DNA of 64,000 nucleotides from Pedobacter sp. SYSU D00535 (GCF_017355855.1 NZ_JAFEWD010000002.1:558001-622000); one strand, 5' to 3'. Numbered from the stretch's first letter, positions 9,284 to 17,491 are shown. The notes: generated by a model not told the origin, from the letters alone. Translations and numbers: made by a program.

Positions 9284-9317
9284 AAAAAAAGGAGATTGTG
9301 CCAGCCAATCTCCTTTT
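9284..9317 (-). terminator. Terminator of the YtxH-like gene
   Basis: A 12-bp perfect stem AAAAGGAGATTG / CAATCTCCTTTT with a 7-base loop. The A-run at 9284-9290 is a T-run on the minus strand, so it ends leftward transcription from 9339. Confidence 0.8.
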
Positions 9318-9338
9318 CTATTCAACACGATACTGTTG

Positions 9339-9548
9339 TTACATCATGTTATTCGCTTTGTTTTTCAAATTGGCGAAAGTATCAGACGCTTTATTAGCAA
9401 CCGTATCACTCATGCCTTTAACTGAGCTCATAAGTTGGTCGCAAGTTCTCTTTCCGTTTTCTGTACCAAATAAATAGTACGCTGCAGCTCCGGTGGCCAG
9501 CCCTGCCAGCACCCAAGTGGATGTTTTTTTATTGTTTCTGATATTCAT
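9339..9548 (-). CDS. YtxH-domain small membrane-anchored protein
   Basis: A 69-residue protein. The N-terminal membrane segment has the YtxH pattern (VLAGLATGAAAYYLFGTENGKR), followed by an amphipathic helical tail with repeated Asn/Ala/Lys (KASDTFANLKNKANNMM). YtxH proteins are general-stress proteins of unknown biochemistry in many bacteria. It has its own terminator and is 104 bases downstream of the ferritin gene, with a terminator between them. Confidence 0.75.
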   Translation of the reverse strand: MNIRNNKKTSTWVLAGLATGAAAYYLFGTENGKRTCDQLMSSVKGMSDTVANKASDTFANLKNKANNMM

Positions 9549-9623
9549 AAGATAATGTTTCTAGTTGTACTCCTATGTAGTATAAAAACCCTGCCAAAAG
9601 CACTTCATTAGGACTAGAAATAA

Positions 9624-9649
9624 AAAAACCGCTGAGGGCAGCGGTTTTT
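9624..9649. terminator. Ferritin terminator
   Basis: A perfect 11-bp stem AAAAACCGCTG / CAGCGGTTTTT with an AGGG loop, immediately after the ferritin stop codon (9653, minus strand). On the minus strand it is followed by a run of T. Confidence 0.85.
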
Positions 9650-9652
9650 CTT

Positions 9653-10192
9653 TTATTCTTCTCCGGCTTCTTCGCCGTATGTGACTTTCGGAATGTTTTT
9701 GTCGATCTGCCAGCGGCCTGTACCTTCTTCCCCAATTACATCGAACAATTCCAGAATTCTCCGAGCTACGTATTCTTCCTCAATTTGCTCTTTCAAGAAC
9801 CACTGAATAAACTGGAAGGTCATGTAATCTTTGGCTTTGAAGCAACGATCTGCAATGTTGTTGATCTTGGAGGAGACGTGAATTTCCTGCTGCAGTGCAA
9901 GTTCGAATACGCCTCTAAATGATTCAAATTCCTGAGGTATGTTCGTGATCTCCGGAGAAACAGCTCTTCCTCCCATATCGTTCACAAAACGGAAGATCTT
10001 CATCATATGCTCTCTCTCTTCGTAAGATTGTTTTTCCAAATAGGAGGCGCTATTATCGTAACCATTGCGATTACACCAAGAGGACATCGCCAGGTATACC
10101 GCAGATGAATAAGCTTCGATCTTTATTTGTTCATTTAAAAGAGCTTCGATTTCTTCGGTCAATGAAGTTCTTAGTCTTAGAAGGTCTTTCAT
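9653..10192 (-). CDS. Ferritin (non-heme iron storage)
   Basis: A 179-residue four-helix-bundle ferritin of the FtnA type. Ferroxidase-site residues are recognisable in KIEAYSSAVYLAM, SYEEREHMMKIF (E and H of the second helix), LALQQEIHVSSKIN and QWFLKEQIEEEY. It oxidises and stores iron in the cytoplasm as a 24-mer. Start and length match the family. Upstream are paired inverted repeats that could be an operator (see 10199-10240). A terminator lies directly after the stop, so it is probably monocistronic. Confidence 0.93.
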   Translation of the reverse strand: MKDLLRLRTSLTEEIEALLNEQIKIEAYSSAVYLAMSSWCNRNGYDNSASYLEKQSYEEREHMMKIFRFVNDMGGRAVSPEITNIPQEFESFRGVFELALQQEIHVSSKINNIADRCFKAKDYMTFQFIQWFLKEQIEEEYVARRILELFDVIGEEGTGRWQIDKNIPKVTYGEEAGEE

Positions 10193-10198
10193 AATATT

Positions 10199-10240
10199 TC
10201 CTGTTTTTTTCTTATGTCTAAAGTTATAGACTTTAACAGG
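10199..10240. promoter_or_regulatory. Nested inverted repeats upstream of ferritin
   Basis: A perfect 6-bp inverted repeat TAAAGT-TATAG-ACTTTA (10219-10235) lies inside a second pair CCTGTT (10200-10205) / AACAGG (10235-10240). The minus strand at 10219-10226 reads TAACTTTA, one mismatch from the TAnnTTTG promoter element. An iron- or redox-responsive operator over the promoter is possible; the regulator is unknown. Confidence 0.35.
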
Positions 10241-10297
10241 AAACTACGCGAAAAGTATGCCGTTATTTGCTATACGGAATAAGAATAAGTCTAAATA

Positions 10298-10654
10298 TTA
10301 CGAAACTGGATTGCTAAGGCATTGGAAGATCATGCTATTCAGTTGGAGCATAAACTTCGCGCCTGAAAGCAATTCCCTAAGCTTTAAAACATCTGTCATG
10401 GTGAGAACAAAACAGCGCTCGGTATAATGGGGCATTAGGATAGCGATATCAGATCCCGGAGAAGTACTGCTTGCCATCGCTTCAATATCAATTTTGTTTA
10501 CCTTTTTGATGAAGTCAAGGAAATCGGTGATTTTGAAAAACGACGAAACACCTGAAAATTCAAGACAAAACATGTTCTGTCTGTTGCACTGGTAAACAAT
10601 TCCTTGTTCCGTTTTGAATACTTCAACTAGTTGGCAGTTCTTTTTCCCTTGCAT
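10298..10654 (-). CDS. Conserved hypothetical cytosolic protein with Cys residues
   Basis: A 118-residue protein I cannot assign. The N-terminal part carries three or more Cys, with QCNRQNMFCLEF as the most regular block (CX7C), suggestive of metal or disulfide chemistry but unproven. The C-terminal part is helical and hydrophobic (LRELLSGAKFMLQL). It has an unusually good promoter (TTTG-N20-TATATTTG) and lies upstream of ferritin in the same direction, 105 bases away. It resembles small Bacteroidota proteins found near iron genes, but this is a weak association. Confidence 0.65.
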   Translation of the reverse strand: MQGKKNCQLVEVFKTEQGIVYQCNRQNMFCLEFSGVSSFFKITDFLDFIKKVNKIDIEAMASSTSPGSDIAILMPHYTERCFVLTMTDVLKLRELLSGAKFMLQLNSMIFQCLSNPVS

Positions 10655-10673
10655 CGTTATTTAAAAAGCAATG

Positions 10674-10705
10674 CAAATATAAGGGTTGTTTATAATTAGT
10701 CCAAA
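10674..10705 (-). promoter_or_regulatory. Sigma-A-type promoter of the 118-residue protein
   Basis: On the minus strand a TTTG -33 box (10702-10705) is followed by 20 bases and then TATATTTG (10674-10681), an exact fit to the Bacteroidota consensus TTTG-N19-21-TAnnTTTG. The ATG is at 10654, giving a leader of roughly 13 bases. Confidence 0.7.
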
Positions 10706-10740
10706 TAACCTTTGCTCTAAATTAGAATTAATTTAAATAA

Positions 10741-11955
10741 CTAGTCTTTGTAGGGATCATAGGTTTCATCGCCTGCCATTGCAACTCCAATAGGCCGGAG
10801 TCGGTGAAGTATGCGTATTGTGTCGCCCTGGTATTTTAGCACCTCTTCTAGCTTTTTATAGCAGGCAGGAGCTTCATCGGCGCCAGCACCTCGTAGCTCA
10901 ATGTTGTGTTCACGCATCTGGCTCTTTACCTCGTCGAAATCAATTAAGCCCTTCGAGACTAAGGTTGGCCTTTTTTTTCCGTTTGGTCCGCTAATCCACT
11001 TTTTCTTACCGGCTGCCTGGGTTCTCGACATCACACGACCTGCGCCATGGACGGTAGAATATAGTCCTTTGCGTGATAATTCCGAGTCCACCCCTTCAAT
11101 AATAACTGAAATGTCTGCCATCGTGGAGCCAATAAAACCGTGCTGGCCGGGGAATGCAGGGGTGCATCCCTTTCTTACAACATAGTACTGCTCACCAAAA
11201 TGCTCCTCGTGCCACGCAAAGTTGTGGTGATTATGTACTTCGAAAGTCACCTCCGGGTTATCCAGTATTTCTAATACTTTATTTACTACCGTATCACGCC
11301 CGGCATAGGCATATTCTCCTGCAAGAGCCATCGCTTCCAGATAAGCTTCTCCAATCGCTGTGTCAATGTTAAAAAGGATAGGAGGGGCATCCATTGATCC
11401 TTCCTTGCCGTGGTCTGAAAACGACAAGCCCTGGGACATCGCAATAAATCCCGTAGCGGTTTTATGACCAAAGCCGCGGGATCCGAAGTGTACTCCTATC
11501 CAAAGAAAGCCCTCTTCGTCTGAAAAAAGATCTATAAAATGATTGCCTGAGCCAACAGTCCCAAGTTGTGAGGCAGCCAGGCTGAGTAATTTCCTCTGTG
11601 GCTTAAAATTCGCCTGCCTGATATGATCAAGTACGGGGTGGTCAACAGGTTCATTATTCGGACGTCCAATGCCAAAGGAAATCCGCTTAAAGATTTCGTC
11701 CATCACTGGCCCCGTCTGGATTTCATTCGCCTTGATGTTGGTCCGGACCGCCTTGTTACCGCAGGCAATATCAAATCCCACTCCAGACAACGAAATCTTG
11801 TTTTTGTAAGCTACTGCACCGCCTATAGGATGGCCATATCCATAATGAGCGTCTGCTGTAAGTACAGCAATGTCTTCTTCAGTAATGCACCGCTTAATTT
11901 GTTCAATCGATTTCTTATCAATGATCTCTTCCCCAAATACTGTCAAGTTCTCCAT
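10741..11955 (-). CDS. rtcB: RNA-splicing ligase RtcB-family protein
   Basis: A 404-residue RtcB-type GTP-dependent RNA ligase, joining 3'-phosphate or 2',3'-cyclic phosphate ends to 5'-OH ends. The Mn2+ site motif GVGFDIACG, the H-rich GTVGSGNHF and VHFGSRGFGH blocks, EVHNHHNF, and the guanylylation motif HGAGRVMSR are all present. The ATG at 11955 (MENLTVFGEEI) is preferred; the open frame extends to a TTG at 12027 with no conserved sequence. No rtcA, archease or rtcR is adjacent. It probably repairs tRNA or rRNA breaks. Confidence 0.9.
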   Translation of the reverse strand: MENLTVFGEEIIDKKSIEQIKRCITEEDIAVLTADAHYGYGHPIGGAVAYKNKISLSGVGFDIACGNKAVRTNIKANEIQTGPVMDEIFKRISFGIGRPNNEPVDHPVLDHIRQANFKPQRKLLSLAASQLGTVGSGNHFIDLFSDEEGFLWIGVHFGSRGFGHKTATGFIAMSQGLSFSDHGKEGSMDAPPILFNIDTAIGEAYLEAMALAGEYAYAGRDTVVNKVLEILDNPEVTFEVHNHHNFAWHEEHFGEQYYVVRKGCTPAFPGQHGFIGSTMADISVIIEGVDSELSRKGLYSTVHGAGRVMSRTQAAGKKKWISGPNGKKRPTLVSKGLIDFDEVKSQMREHNIELRGAGADEAPACYKKLEEVLKYQGDTIRILHRLRPIGVAMAGDETYDPYKD

Positions 11956-12092
11956 TCTAGTATGTATAACAGCAAAAGGAGCTGTTTGTCTGCGAAAAAT
12001 TCTGCCTTTGCGAGAAATGTCAAACAAAAGAAAGGTTAAAATATTTTACTAGCAATAGCTTGAATAGTAACTTCGGCTTTTAATAATACCCC

Positions 12093-13247
12093 ATGAAAGA
12101 ATTGCCAATAACTGTTAAAAGATCAATTGAACTTGTTGGTCTTGTAATGCTTGCCTATGTCATTGCAATAGGGAAGGATATTATAATGCCTATAGTGATG
12201 GCCTTCTTCATCAGTATAGTCCTACTGCCTCTTTATCAGTTTTTTAAGCGTCGAAAATTGCCGGAGGCTCTGGCTATTTTTCTATCGATTTTAATTCTGA
12301 TAGTCATCTTCGCCCTTATCGGATGGTTTTTTTCCTCACAAGTCACAAATCTGTTGGCCGACTTTCCAACCATTCGTCGAAATGTAACCATTCATCTAAA
12401 CTCTCTTAGTGGCTGGATTGACAGTATAAGTCACTTTTCTACAGATGAACAGATTAAATTTATAGACGAACAGAGTAACAAGCTGCTCAATTATGCAACC
12501 GGTTTACTGACGAATGCCGCTAACTCTGTATCGGCTGTGTTATTATTTGTAGGATTGTTACCCATTTATGTTTATCTGTTGCTGTTTTATAAAAACTTGC
12601 TACTGAGATTCGTTTTTATGTGGTTTCCGGAAGAAAATCACGCGAAAGTGAAGGAGGCGATGCTCGAAACCAAGGTAATCATCAAAAGTTACCTCATTGG
12701 TCTACTAATCCAGGTAACGTATATGACTGTGCTACTTGGAACAATTTTACTGATTATTGGTATTAAACACGCCCTCTTGATTGCCGTGATATTTGCCTTC
12801 CTTAATCTAATACCCTATATCGGTGCTCTTATTGGGAATTTGATTGGTGTGTTACTAACATTAACTTCAAGCGACCAGCTCTGGCCAATTTTTGCTGTTC
12901 TTGGAACCATCGCATTCGTGCAGTTTCTGGATAATAATATTTTGATGCCGAGGATTGTGGGGTCTAAAGTGAAAATAAATGCATTGGGAACAATTGTAGG
13001 AGTGTTCGTGGGAGGAAGCCTGGCCGGAATTTCAGGGATGTTTCTATCGCTGCCAATCATCGCAGTATTGAAAATTACTTTCGACCGGTCTAATGTATTG
13101 AGGCACTGGGGCGTGCTATTGGGAGATGAAATTCCAAAAGAAAACCCTATAACTCATCCTGAAGTGCGCTCTGATTCAGAAGAGGTCCGAAACAAGCTGG
13201 AAAAGGACAACGGCATCGAGCCCACTAAAAAGGGTAAGGACGTATAA
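12093..13247 (+). CDS. AI-2E family transporter (PerM-like permease)
   Basis: A 384-residue inner-membrane protein with about seven or eight transmembrane segments, including the family's typical FAFLNLIPYIGALIGNLIG and the P-rich ends of the last helices. The central soluble loop (about residues 85-140) is also typical. The C-terminus is a charged cytoplasmic tail. The family includes TqsA and PerM; the transported substrate is uncertain, and AI-2 export should not be assumed. It is a single gene with a terminator behind it. Confidence 0.85.
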   Translation: MKELPITVKRSIELVGLVMLAYVIAIGKDIIMPIVMAFFISIVLLPLYQFFKRRKLPEALAIFLSILILIVIFALIGWFFSSQVTNLLADFPTIRRNVTIHLNSLSGWIDSISHFSTDEQIKFIDEQSNKLLNYATGLLTNAANSVSAVLLFVGLLPIYVYLLLFYKNLLLRFVFMWFPEENHAKVKEAMLETKVIIKSYLIGLLIQVTYMTVLLGTILLIIGIKHALLIAVIFAFLNLIPYIGALIGNLIGVLLTLTSSDQLWPIFAVLGTIAFVQFLDNNILMPRIVGSKVKINALGTIVGVFVGGSLAGISGMFLSLPIIAVLKITFDRSNVLRHWGVLLGDEIPKENPITHPEVRSDSEEVRNKLEKDNGIEPTKKGKDV

Positions 13248-13270
13248 CGGACGTATTCTGCGGGCAATAA

Positions 13271-13299
13271 AAAAAGCCAGAGTTTTGCTCTGGCTTTTT
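13271..13299. terminator. Bidirectional terminator
   Basis: A perfect 12-bp stem AAAAAGCCAGAG / CTCTGGCTTTTT with a five-base loop, between the convergent AI-2E gene and the RRM gene. Confidence 0.88.
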
Positions 13300-13318
13300 T
13301 ATTAGACTTTGTTTTGGA

Positions 13319-13702
13319 CTACCAACGGTTGCCGTTTCTGAAATCTTCACGATCGCGGCTACCTCCGCTGTTGCGGCTGTAACCGCTTCCGCCTCCGCCT
13401 CTATTAAAATTTCCTCCCGATCTATCAGGTCTGCTAAAGGACCTGCCACGGTTATTATCTCTTTTCTCCTCTGCTTTCGACACGGCGATAGCTCGACCGT
13501 GCATCTCAGCCCCATTAAGTTCGGAGATGGCTTTCTGCGCCTGCTCGTCATCAGGCATCTCAACAAAACCAAATCCTCTTTTCTTTCCTGTTTCTTTGTC
13601 AAGGATAAGTTTAACGGACGCTACAGTACCAAATTCTTCAAAAGTTTCTCTTAGATCGGCTTCCTCAAGCTGATAAGGGAGGCTAGCAACAAAAATGTTC
13701 AT
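13319..13702 (-). CDS. RRM RNA-binding protein with Gly/Arg-rich tail
   Basis: A 127-residue protein. Residues 1-80 form one RNA recognition motif with RNP2 (IFVASL) and RNP1 (KRGFGFVEM). Residues 85-127 are an RG/SG-rich disordered tail (RGGGGSGYSRNSGG) like cyanobacterial and Bacteroidota Rbp proteins. It binds single-stranded RNA and may act in RNA metabolism or at low temperature. A paralogue lies at 27037-27351 with a shorter tail. The 150 bases upstream are AT-rich with no clear promoter match. Confidence 0.9.
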   Translation of the reverse strand: MNIFVASLPYQLEEADLRETFEEFGTVASVKLILDKETGKKRGFGFVEMPDDEQAQKAISELNGAEMHGRAIAVSKAEEKRDNNRGRSFSRPDRSGGNFNRGGGGSGYSRNSGGSRDREDFRNGNRW

Positions 13703-13851
13703 TGGATGATTAAATAAGGGTGAGAATTATGTTTTAAGTTTAATTATCAGAGGGTATTGTTTAAATAGAATTACAATTTACATAAATTATTGTTTGAGAA
13801 AAGTTTTTTGAATTAAAAAATGCAGGGAATGGTTTTTGATCCTTCTGTTGC

Positions 13852-14445
13852 ATGCATGATTCGGAATCTTTTTTTGTAGTGGGGATCGGCGCTTCCGCTG
13901 GTGGTTTAGATGCGCTCACCCGGTTTTTTAAACAACTTCCTCCTGTTAGCAATGCCGCATTCGTAGTAGTCCAGCACTTACTTCCCCAACATCCAAGCCT
14001 ACTATCCAAGATACTTAGTGATAAGACTCAAATGGAAGTGATTCCTATACGGGGACCACTTAAAATTGAAAGAAACAAAGTGTATGTTTTAACTGAAGGT
14101 TTGATGCTTACAGTGGAAAATGGTGTGCTGCAGGTAAGGAGGCGGACAAACTCGGAAATAATAAATAGGGCGGTAGATATATTTTTTCACTCCCTTGCTG
14201 CTGATGTTAAAGAAAAAGCAATCGGAATAATTTTATCCGGGATGGGTTCAGACGGCTTGCAGGGGTCGAAAGCAATAGAGGAAGCGGGTGGGAAAATCAT
14301 GGTTCAGGATCCAGACTCAACAAAGTTCAAGAGTATGCCGAGTGAGGTAATAAAGAGGGATAGTCCAAACTTGGTATTGCCTCCTGAAGAATTAGCGCAT
14401 TCAATCCTTTGGTTTATCGAACAACAGTTTGTAACTAAAACATAG
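13852..14445 (+). CDS. CheB-type methylesterase, catalytic domain only
   Basis: A 197-residue protein consisting solely of the CheB C-terminal domain. The Ser-His-Asp triad is visible: S15 in GIGASAGG, H42 in VVQH and D134 in GMGSDG. There is no receiver domain and no linked CheR, PAS or chemoreceptor gene. CheB enzymes demethylate or deamidate glutamates of chemoreceptors; in Bacteroidota such domains also occur in CheB-CheR-PAS kinases. Without a receiver, activity cannot be controlled by phosphorylation in cis, so the role is unknown. The start is at the first ATG, where the fold begins within six residues. Confidence 0.85.
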   Translation: MHDSESFFVVGIGASAGGLDALTRFFKQLPPVSNAAFVVVQHLLPQHPSLLSKILSDKTQMEVIPIRGPLKIERNKVYVLTEGLMLTVENGVLQVRRRTNSEIINRAVDIFFHSLAADVKEKAIGIILSGMGSDGLQGSKAIEEAGGKIMVQDPDSTKFKSMPSEVIKRDSPNLVLPPEELAHSILWFIEQQFVTKT

Positions 14446-14516
14446 CTTTTGTAGTAGACAGTTTAAACTAATTACCATTTTCTAAATCAAATATTATTAA
14501 AAGTTGTAATTACGAG

Positions 14517-14532
14517 CACACACACACACACA
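14517..14532. repeat. (CA)8 dinucleotide repeat before a small gene
   Basis: Eight perfect CA units, ending 9 bases before the ATG at 14542. Slippage would change the spacing between upstream promoter elements and the start codon. Nothing else like it was noticed in the window. Confidence 0.9.
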
Positions 14533-14541
14533 TTACTAGCT

Positions 14542-14754
14542 ATGGAAACGATTTTGACAGCCCAGGAGGCAGAACATATATTTGAAAAACTAACTGAAAA
14601 AGCGAAAGCACAGATCAAAAACGATATCATACGTTTCGGTGAATATTTTATTGGGCGCAAGGACGATTCATACTTTCGGATTAATCCGATCAACGTGGTG
14701 ATTTCAGACGGGAAGCCTAAGGTGGTGACGCCCGACTCAATCACTGAGATATAG
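14542..14754 (+). CDS. Small protein of unknown function (70 aa)
   Basis: A 70-residue soluble, helix-rich N-terminal half (TAQEAEHIFEKLTEKAKAQ) and a beta-rich C-terminal half (YFRINPINVVISDG). No signal peptide and no recognised domain. Codon use resembles its neighbours. It is followed after 21 bases by the lipoprotein gene, so they may be co-transcribed. The CA repeat lies directly upstream. Confidence 0.6.
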   Translation: METILTAQEAEHIFEKLTEKAKAQIKNDIIRFGEYFIGRKDDSYFRINPINVVISDGKPKVVTPDSITEI

Positions 14755-14775
14755 TTTTACAAGGGTCAATCTGGT

Positions 14776-15381
14776 ATGATCAGGAAGTGGTTTTTTGCAA
14801 TACCTATTATTATTAGCTCTTGCGGTTTGAAGCAGCAGGCAGACGAGCTTCGGGCTCTCGAGCGCTGTACTTATCAAATCGTATCGACCGACAGCCTGTT
14901 CCTGGGAAGTATCAACGTGTCTCAATTGGCGAAGACAAACAGTTTTGAATGGACGTTGTTGCAGGAGCTTGGTCCAGCAGTTATCAATCAGCAACTGCCG
15001 CTCAAGGGTATCATCGCCCTGGAGGTGACCAATCCGGGCACAGAGAAAGCTGGCATTAATGAATTCGAATACCAGGTCTGGATAAAAGACCAGCAACTTG
15101 CTGCAGGGTTGGTAGATCAGACCGTGTCTGTAGGAGCAGGTGGTGGAAAGGATACTATTAGTATCAGAATTGACGAAAATATCTATCCCATCATTGCAAA
15201 ACCTGAAAATCAACAGGCGCTCAGCAGCTTTGTAATATCGGATAGCTTAAAAACAGCAGTGATCACATTGAAAATAAAACCGGCTTTACTCGTAGGGAAC
15301 GAGAAGATAAAGTATCCCGGATTCATGACGGTGGAGAAAGAGTTAACCAATAAGCAGCTAAAAGAGTCACTTCATCAATAA
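14776..15381 (+). CDS. LEA14-like (WHy domain) lipoprotein, copy 1
   Basis: A 201-residue exported lipoprotein; the signal peptide ends in an IISSCG lipobox with Cys at about residue 16. The mature part has the LEA type 2/WHy pattern: a strand beginning PLKGIIALEVTNPG, then NEFEYQVWIKDQQLAAGLV, and a C-terminal ITLKIKPALLVG strand. It is a clear paralogue of 18614-19210: both share the NEFEY block, IYPII/IYHLL, and the conserved end KIKYPG(F/Y)(M/I)T. LEA14-like domains are beta-sandwiches linked to desiccation/stress in other organisms; the bacterial role is unknown. The stop is one base from the convergent SGNH gene. Confidence 0.7.
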   Translation: MIRKWFFAIPIIISSCGLKQQADELRALERCTYQIVSTDSLFLGSINVSQLAKTNSFEWTLLQELGPAVINQQLPLKGIIALEVTNPGTEKAGINEFEYQVWIKDQQLAAGLVDQTVSVGAGGGKDTISIRIDENIYPIIAKPENQQALSSFVISDSLKTAVITLKIKPALLVGNEKIKYPGFMTVEKELTNKQLKESLHQ

Positions 15382-15382
15382 C

Positions 15383-16021
15383 TCATTTTATCGACCGAAA
15401 TATAACGGAAGCTAGTAAGGCATTTCCCTCACCGTTCGGATGCACCCCATCGTAGGTAAAGCTATTCCGGCCAAGGAATGGTGTGTGAAGATCAATCACC
15501 TTGACTTTCGTCTTCCTTGCGGCCTTTTCAATAGTAGGGATTATTTCATTTTTTACCACCCGTTCGCTAATTCCCCACTTATCTTCAAATACTGGAATCG
15601 GGTAGCAGGCATATATCTTTGGTTTTCCCGCAATACCTTTAAGTGATTTAAGGAAGGCAACGTAGTCATCACAGAATTCGGACCTGAACTTCCAATTTTG
15701 AGGTTTCGAGTCATTTGTTCCAAGTTTTACAATAATGATATCAGGCCTCCAGCTTAGCACTTCCTGGTATCTTGTCTCATTCCAGTAGGGCTGGTCGCCT
15801 TTCTTAAGAAGCGTACGGCCACTGAGGCCGAAGTTGCGCACCTCGTACTTATTCCCCAGGTAGTTTTGCAGGATTGCGGGATATTTCTCCTGCTCTGGAA
15901 GGCCCACTCCTTCAGTAATACTATTTCCAACACAGGCAACTTTTATCTTGTTCTTCTCTTTAAAGCTAGTAAGGAGAAGGCCCGACAAGCAAAATGATAG
16001 TAGTAGGTGTTTTATTTTCAT
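15383..16021 (-). CDS. Secreted SGNH/GDSL-type hydrolase
   Basis: A 212-residue protein with a signal peptide (1-20). SGNH blocks: block I VGNSITEG (nucleophile Ser), block II with G in GLSGRT, block III LGTNDSK (Asn), and block V YDGVHPNGEG with catalytic Asp and His. Family members are periplasmic or surface esterases acting on acetylated sugars or lipids; the exact substrate cannot be told. A TATATTTG promoter element lies 16 bases upstream of the ATG. Confidence 0.85.
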   Translation of the reverse strand: MKIKHLLLSFCLSGLLLTSFKEKNKIKVACVGNSITEGVGLPEQEKYPAILQNYLGNKYEVRNFGLSGRTLLKKGDQPYWNETRYQEVLSWRPDIIIVKLGTNDSKPQNWKFRSEFCDDYVAFLKSLKGIAGKPKIYACYPIPVFEDKWGISERVVKNEIIPTIEKAARKTKVKVIDLHTPFLGRNSFTYDGVHPNGEGNALLASVIFRSIK

Positions 16022-16037
16022 TCAATTACTCAATCCT

Positions 16038-16045
16038 CAAATATA
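16038..16045 (-). promoter_or_regulatory. Promoter -7 element for the SGNH hydrolase
   Basis: It reads TATATTTG on the minus strand, a perfect TAnnTTTG match, 16 bases before the ATG at 16021. Confidence 0.5.
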
Positions 16046-16130
16046 TTAGTTAGCAGGGGATTTGCAGGAAGGGAGTGTGATTTGAAAAACATTCGTTTAA
16101 ATGGTACTTCAATTTATACTTTCGCTTCTG

Positions 16131-17057
16131 ATGTGTTTAACGTTTCTGAAATTGCCACTAGTTTCTGGCATCTGCCTCATCAGTATTCTTTTTTATGCCT
16201 GTGGAAGCAAAAAGGGGAGCGGGAACGAACGCCCCTCGCTGAAAGAAGTAGTAGGTATCAAGTATATTGAAGTCCGCCGGGAATTTGATACTGGCTTCAG
16301 CTTCAACGAGTTTGGCTTTCAGCAGGTACCGGAGTGGACAATGAAGTTCTTTTCTGAGGATTCAGTAATGATTTACAGTCCGAAAAGGAAGAGGTACCTG
16401 CACTACCTGGTCCATTTTGACCATGATTCTGTATACAACATTGCCAGGGAATGGGTGCGGATGAAGACTATTAGTAAGGATAGTTTAGTATTCCAATTGC
16501 TGGAAGTCGAAGGAAAGGAAATCTCAAGGGACCGATCAAATGTCTTGATGAAGTTTTATTCCGAAGAATATCTAGCAAGCCGGGGATTAGACACCGCTAT
16601 CCTTCGTCGGCCAAATAAGAAAGATTCTGCCTTTGTCCGCTCACGGGCCTTGCGTGCTAGCAGAAACCCTGGTAATTTGGACAGCGCCTTTGCTGCCCGG
16701 AGCCCCGTTCATCTAGAAAGTTTAAGTCCTGATATTTCCGTTCAAAAATCTCATGGTGAGGGAGACGAGCTGAATCCCAGCGCTGCGGACGAGTACTTGT
16801 ATCCCGAGTATAGAATAGAAATAAATGGAGCCTGGAAAAACTTTGACTATAAGTTTACGGTATTGGTAGACCAGAACGGAAAGCTGCACCTCGGCAACTT
16901 TCTGGTTTCGGACGAGTTTAGAGCCTCGCGCAAGCGCGTACTCGAAGGGATAATTAAGCTATACCTGGAGAAATATCTACGTATCACCCCGGGTAACACC
17001 TTGGGTGTGCCACACACGAGCGAAGTCCTATTTTACGTAAAAGGACGAACGAGTTAA
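16131..17057 (+). CDS. Predicted lipoprotein with TonB-C-like end
   Basis: A 308-residue protein from the ATG at 16131, chosen because it gives a 23-residue signal with Lys7 and a lipobox ILFYACGSK; an ATG ten codons earlier (16101) is an alternative. The mature N-terminal half (VEVRREFDTGFSFNEFGFQQ region) is unrecognised. The middle (about 165-215) is Ser/Arg/Asp-rich and probably disordered. The last 70 residues (FTVLVDQNGKLH ... ITPGNTLGVP ... VLFYVKG) resemble the beta-alpha-alpha-beta TonB C-terminal module, but weakly. No partner gene is evident. Confidence 0.6.
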   Translation: MCLTFLKLPLVSGICLISILFYACGSKKGSGNERPSLKEVVGIKYIEVRREFDTGFSFNEFGFQQVPEWTMKFFSEDSVMIYSPKRKRYLHYLVHFDHDSVYNIAREWVRMKTISKDSLVFQLLEVEGKEISRDRSNVLMKFYSEEYLASRGLDTAILRRPNKKDSAFVRSRALRASRNPGNLDSAFAARSPVHLESLSPDISVQKSHGEGDELNPSAADEYLYPEYRIEINGAWKNFDYKFTVLVDQNGKLHLGNFLVSDEFRASRKRVLEGIIKLYLEKYLRITPGNTLGVPHTSEVLFYVKGRTS

Positions 17058-17059
17058 TG

Positions 17060-17284
17060 CTAGAAGTACCGGCGGGATAGACTTTGCGTTCCGTATAGTG
17101 TAAATTCTAAGGTATCGATCTCGACAATCGCCGACTCAACCGATTCCCTCATTGTACCTGATAAACTCTCAAGAAGTTCGCTATTACTGCGGACGAGATC
17201 TCTGAGTTTTTTCAAATCCATTAGATTATTCGCATTCATGATCAGTAGCGCGAGATCCTGAGCTGTACTTTTCCCTTTTCTCAT
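17060..17284 (-). CDS. Small helical protein of unknown function (74 aa)
   Basis: A 74-residue protein predicted almost entirely helical (LALLIMNANNLMDLKKLRDLV ... SVESAIVEIDTLEF). No signal peptide, Cys cluster or known motif. It ends 3 bases from the convergent lipoprotein gene. The start is the first ATG; upstream is AT-rich. Confidence 0.55.
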   Translation of the reverse strand: MRKGKSTAQDLALLIMNANNLMDLKKLRDLVRSNSELLESLSGTMRESVESAIVEIDTLEFTLYGTQSLSRRYF

Positions 17285-17491
17285 GCAGAGTGATTAGCAA
17301 GAATCCTTCCAAGCCTTGTTTTTTCCTAAAATCGCGAAAATTAAAAACATTTAGGGTTGTTTAATTGTATCGCAAACCTCCTGGTTGTCCTTTATAGCAG
17401 AAAGTGTCGTGTTTTAACTACGCTAGTGGAAGGTGAGGTTGTGGAAGATACTTGGACTGAATTTTGCAACTATACGTTTATACTTCTAGCT

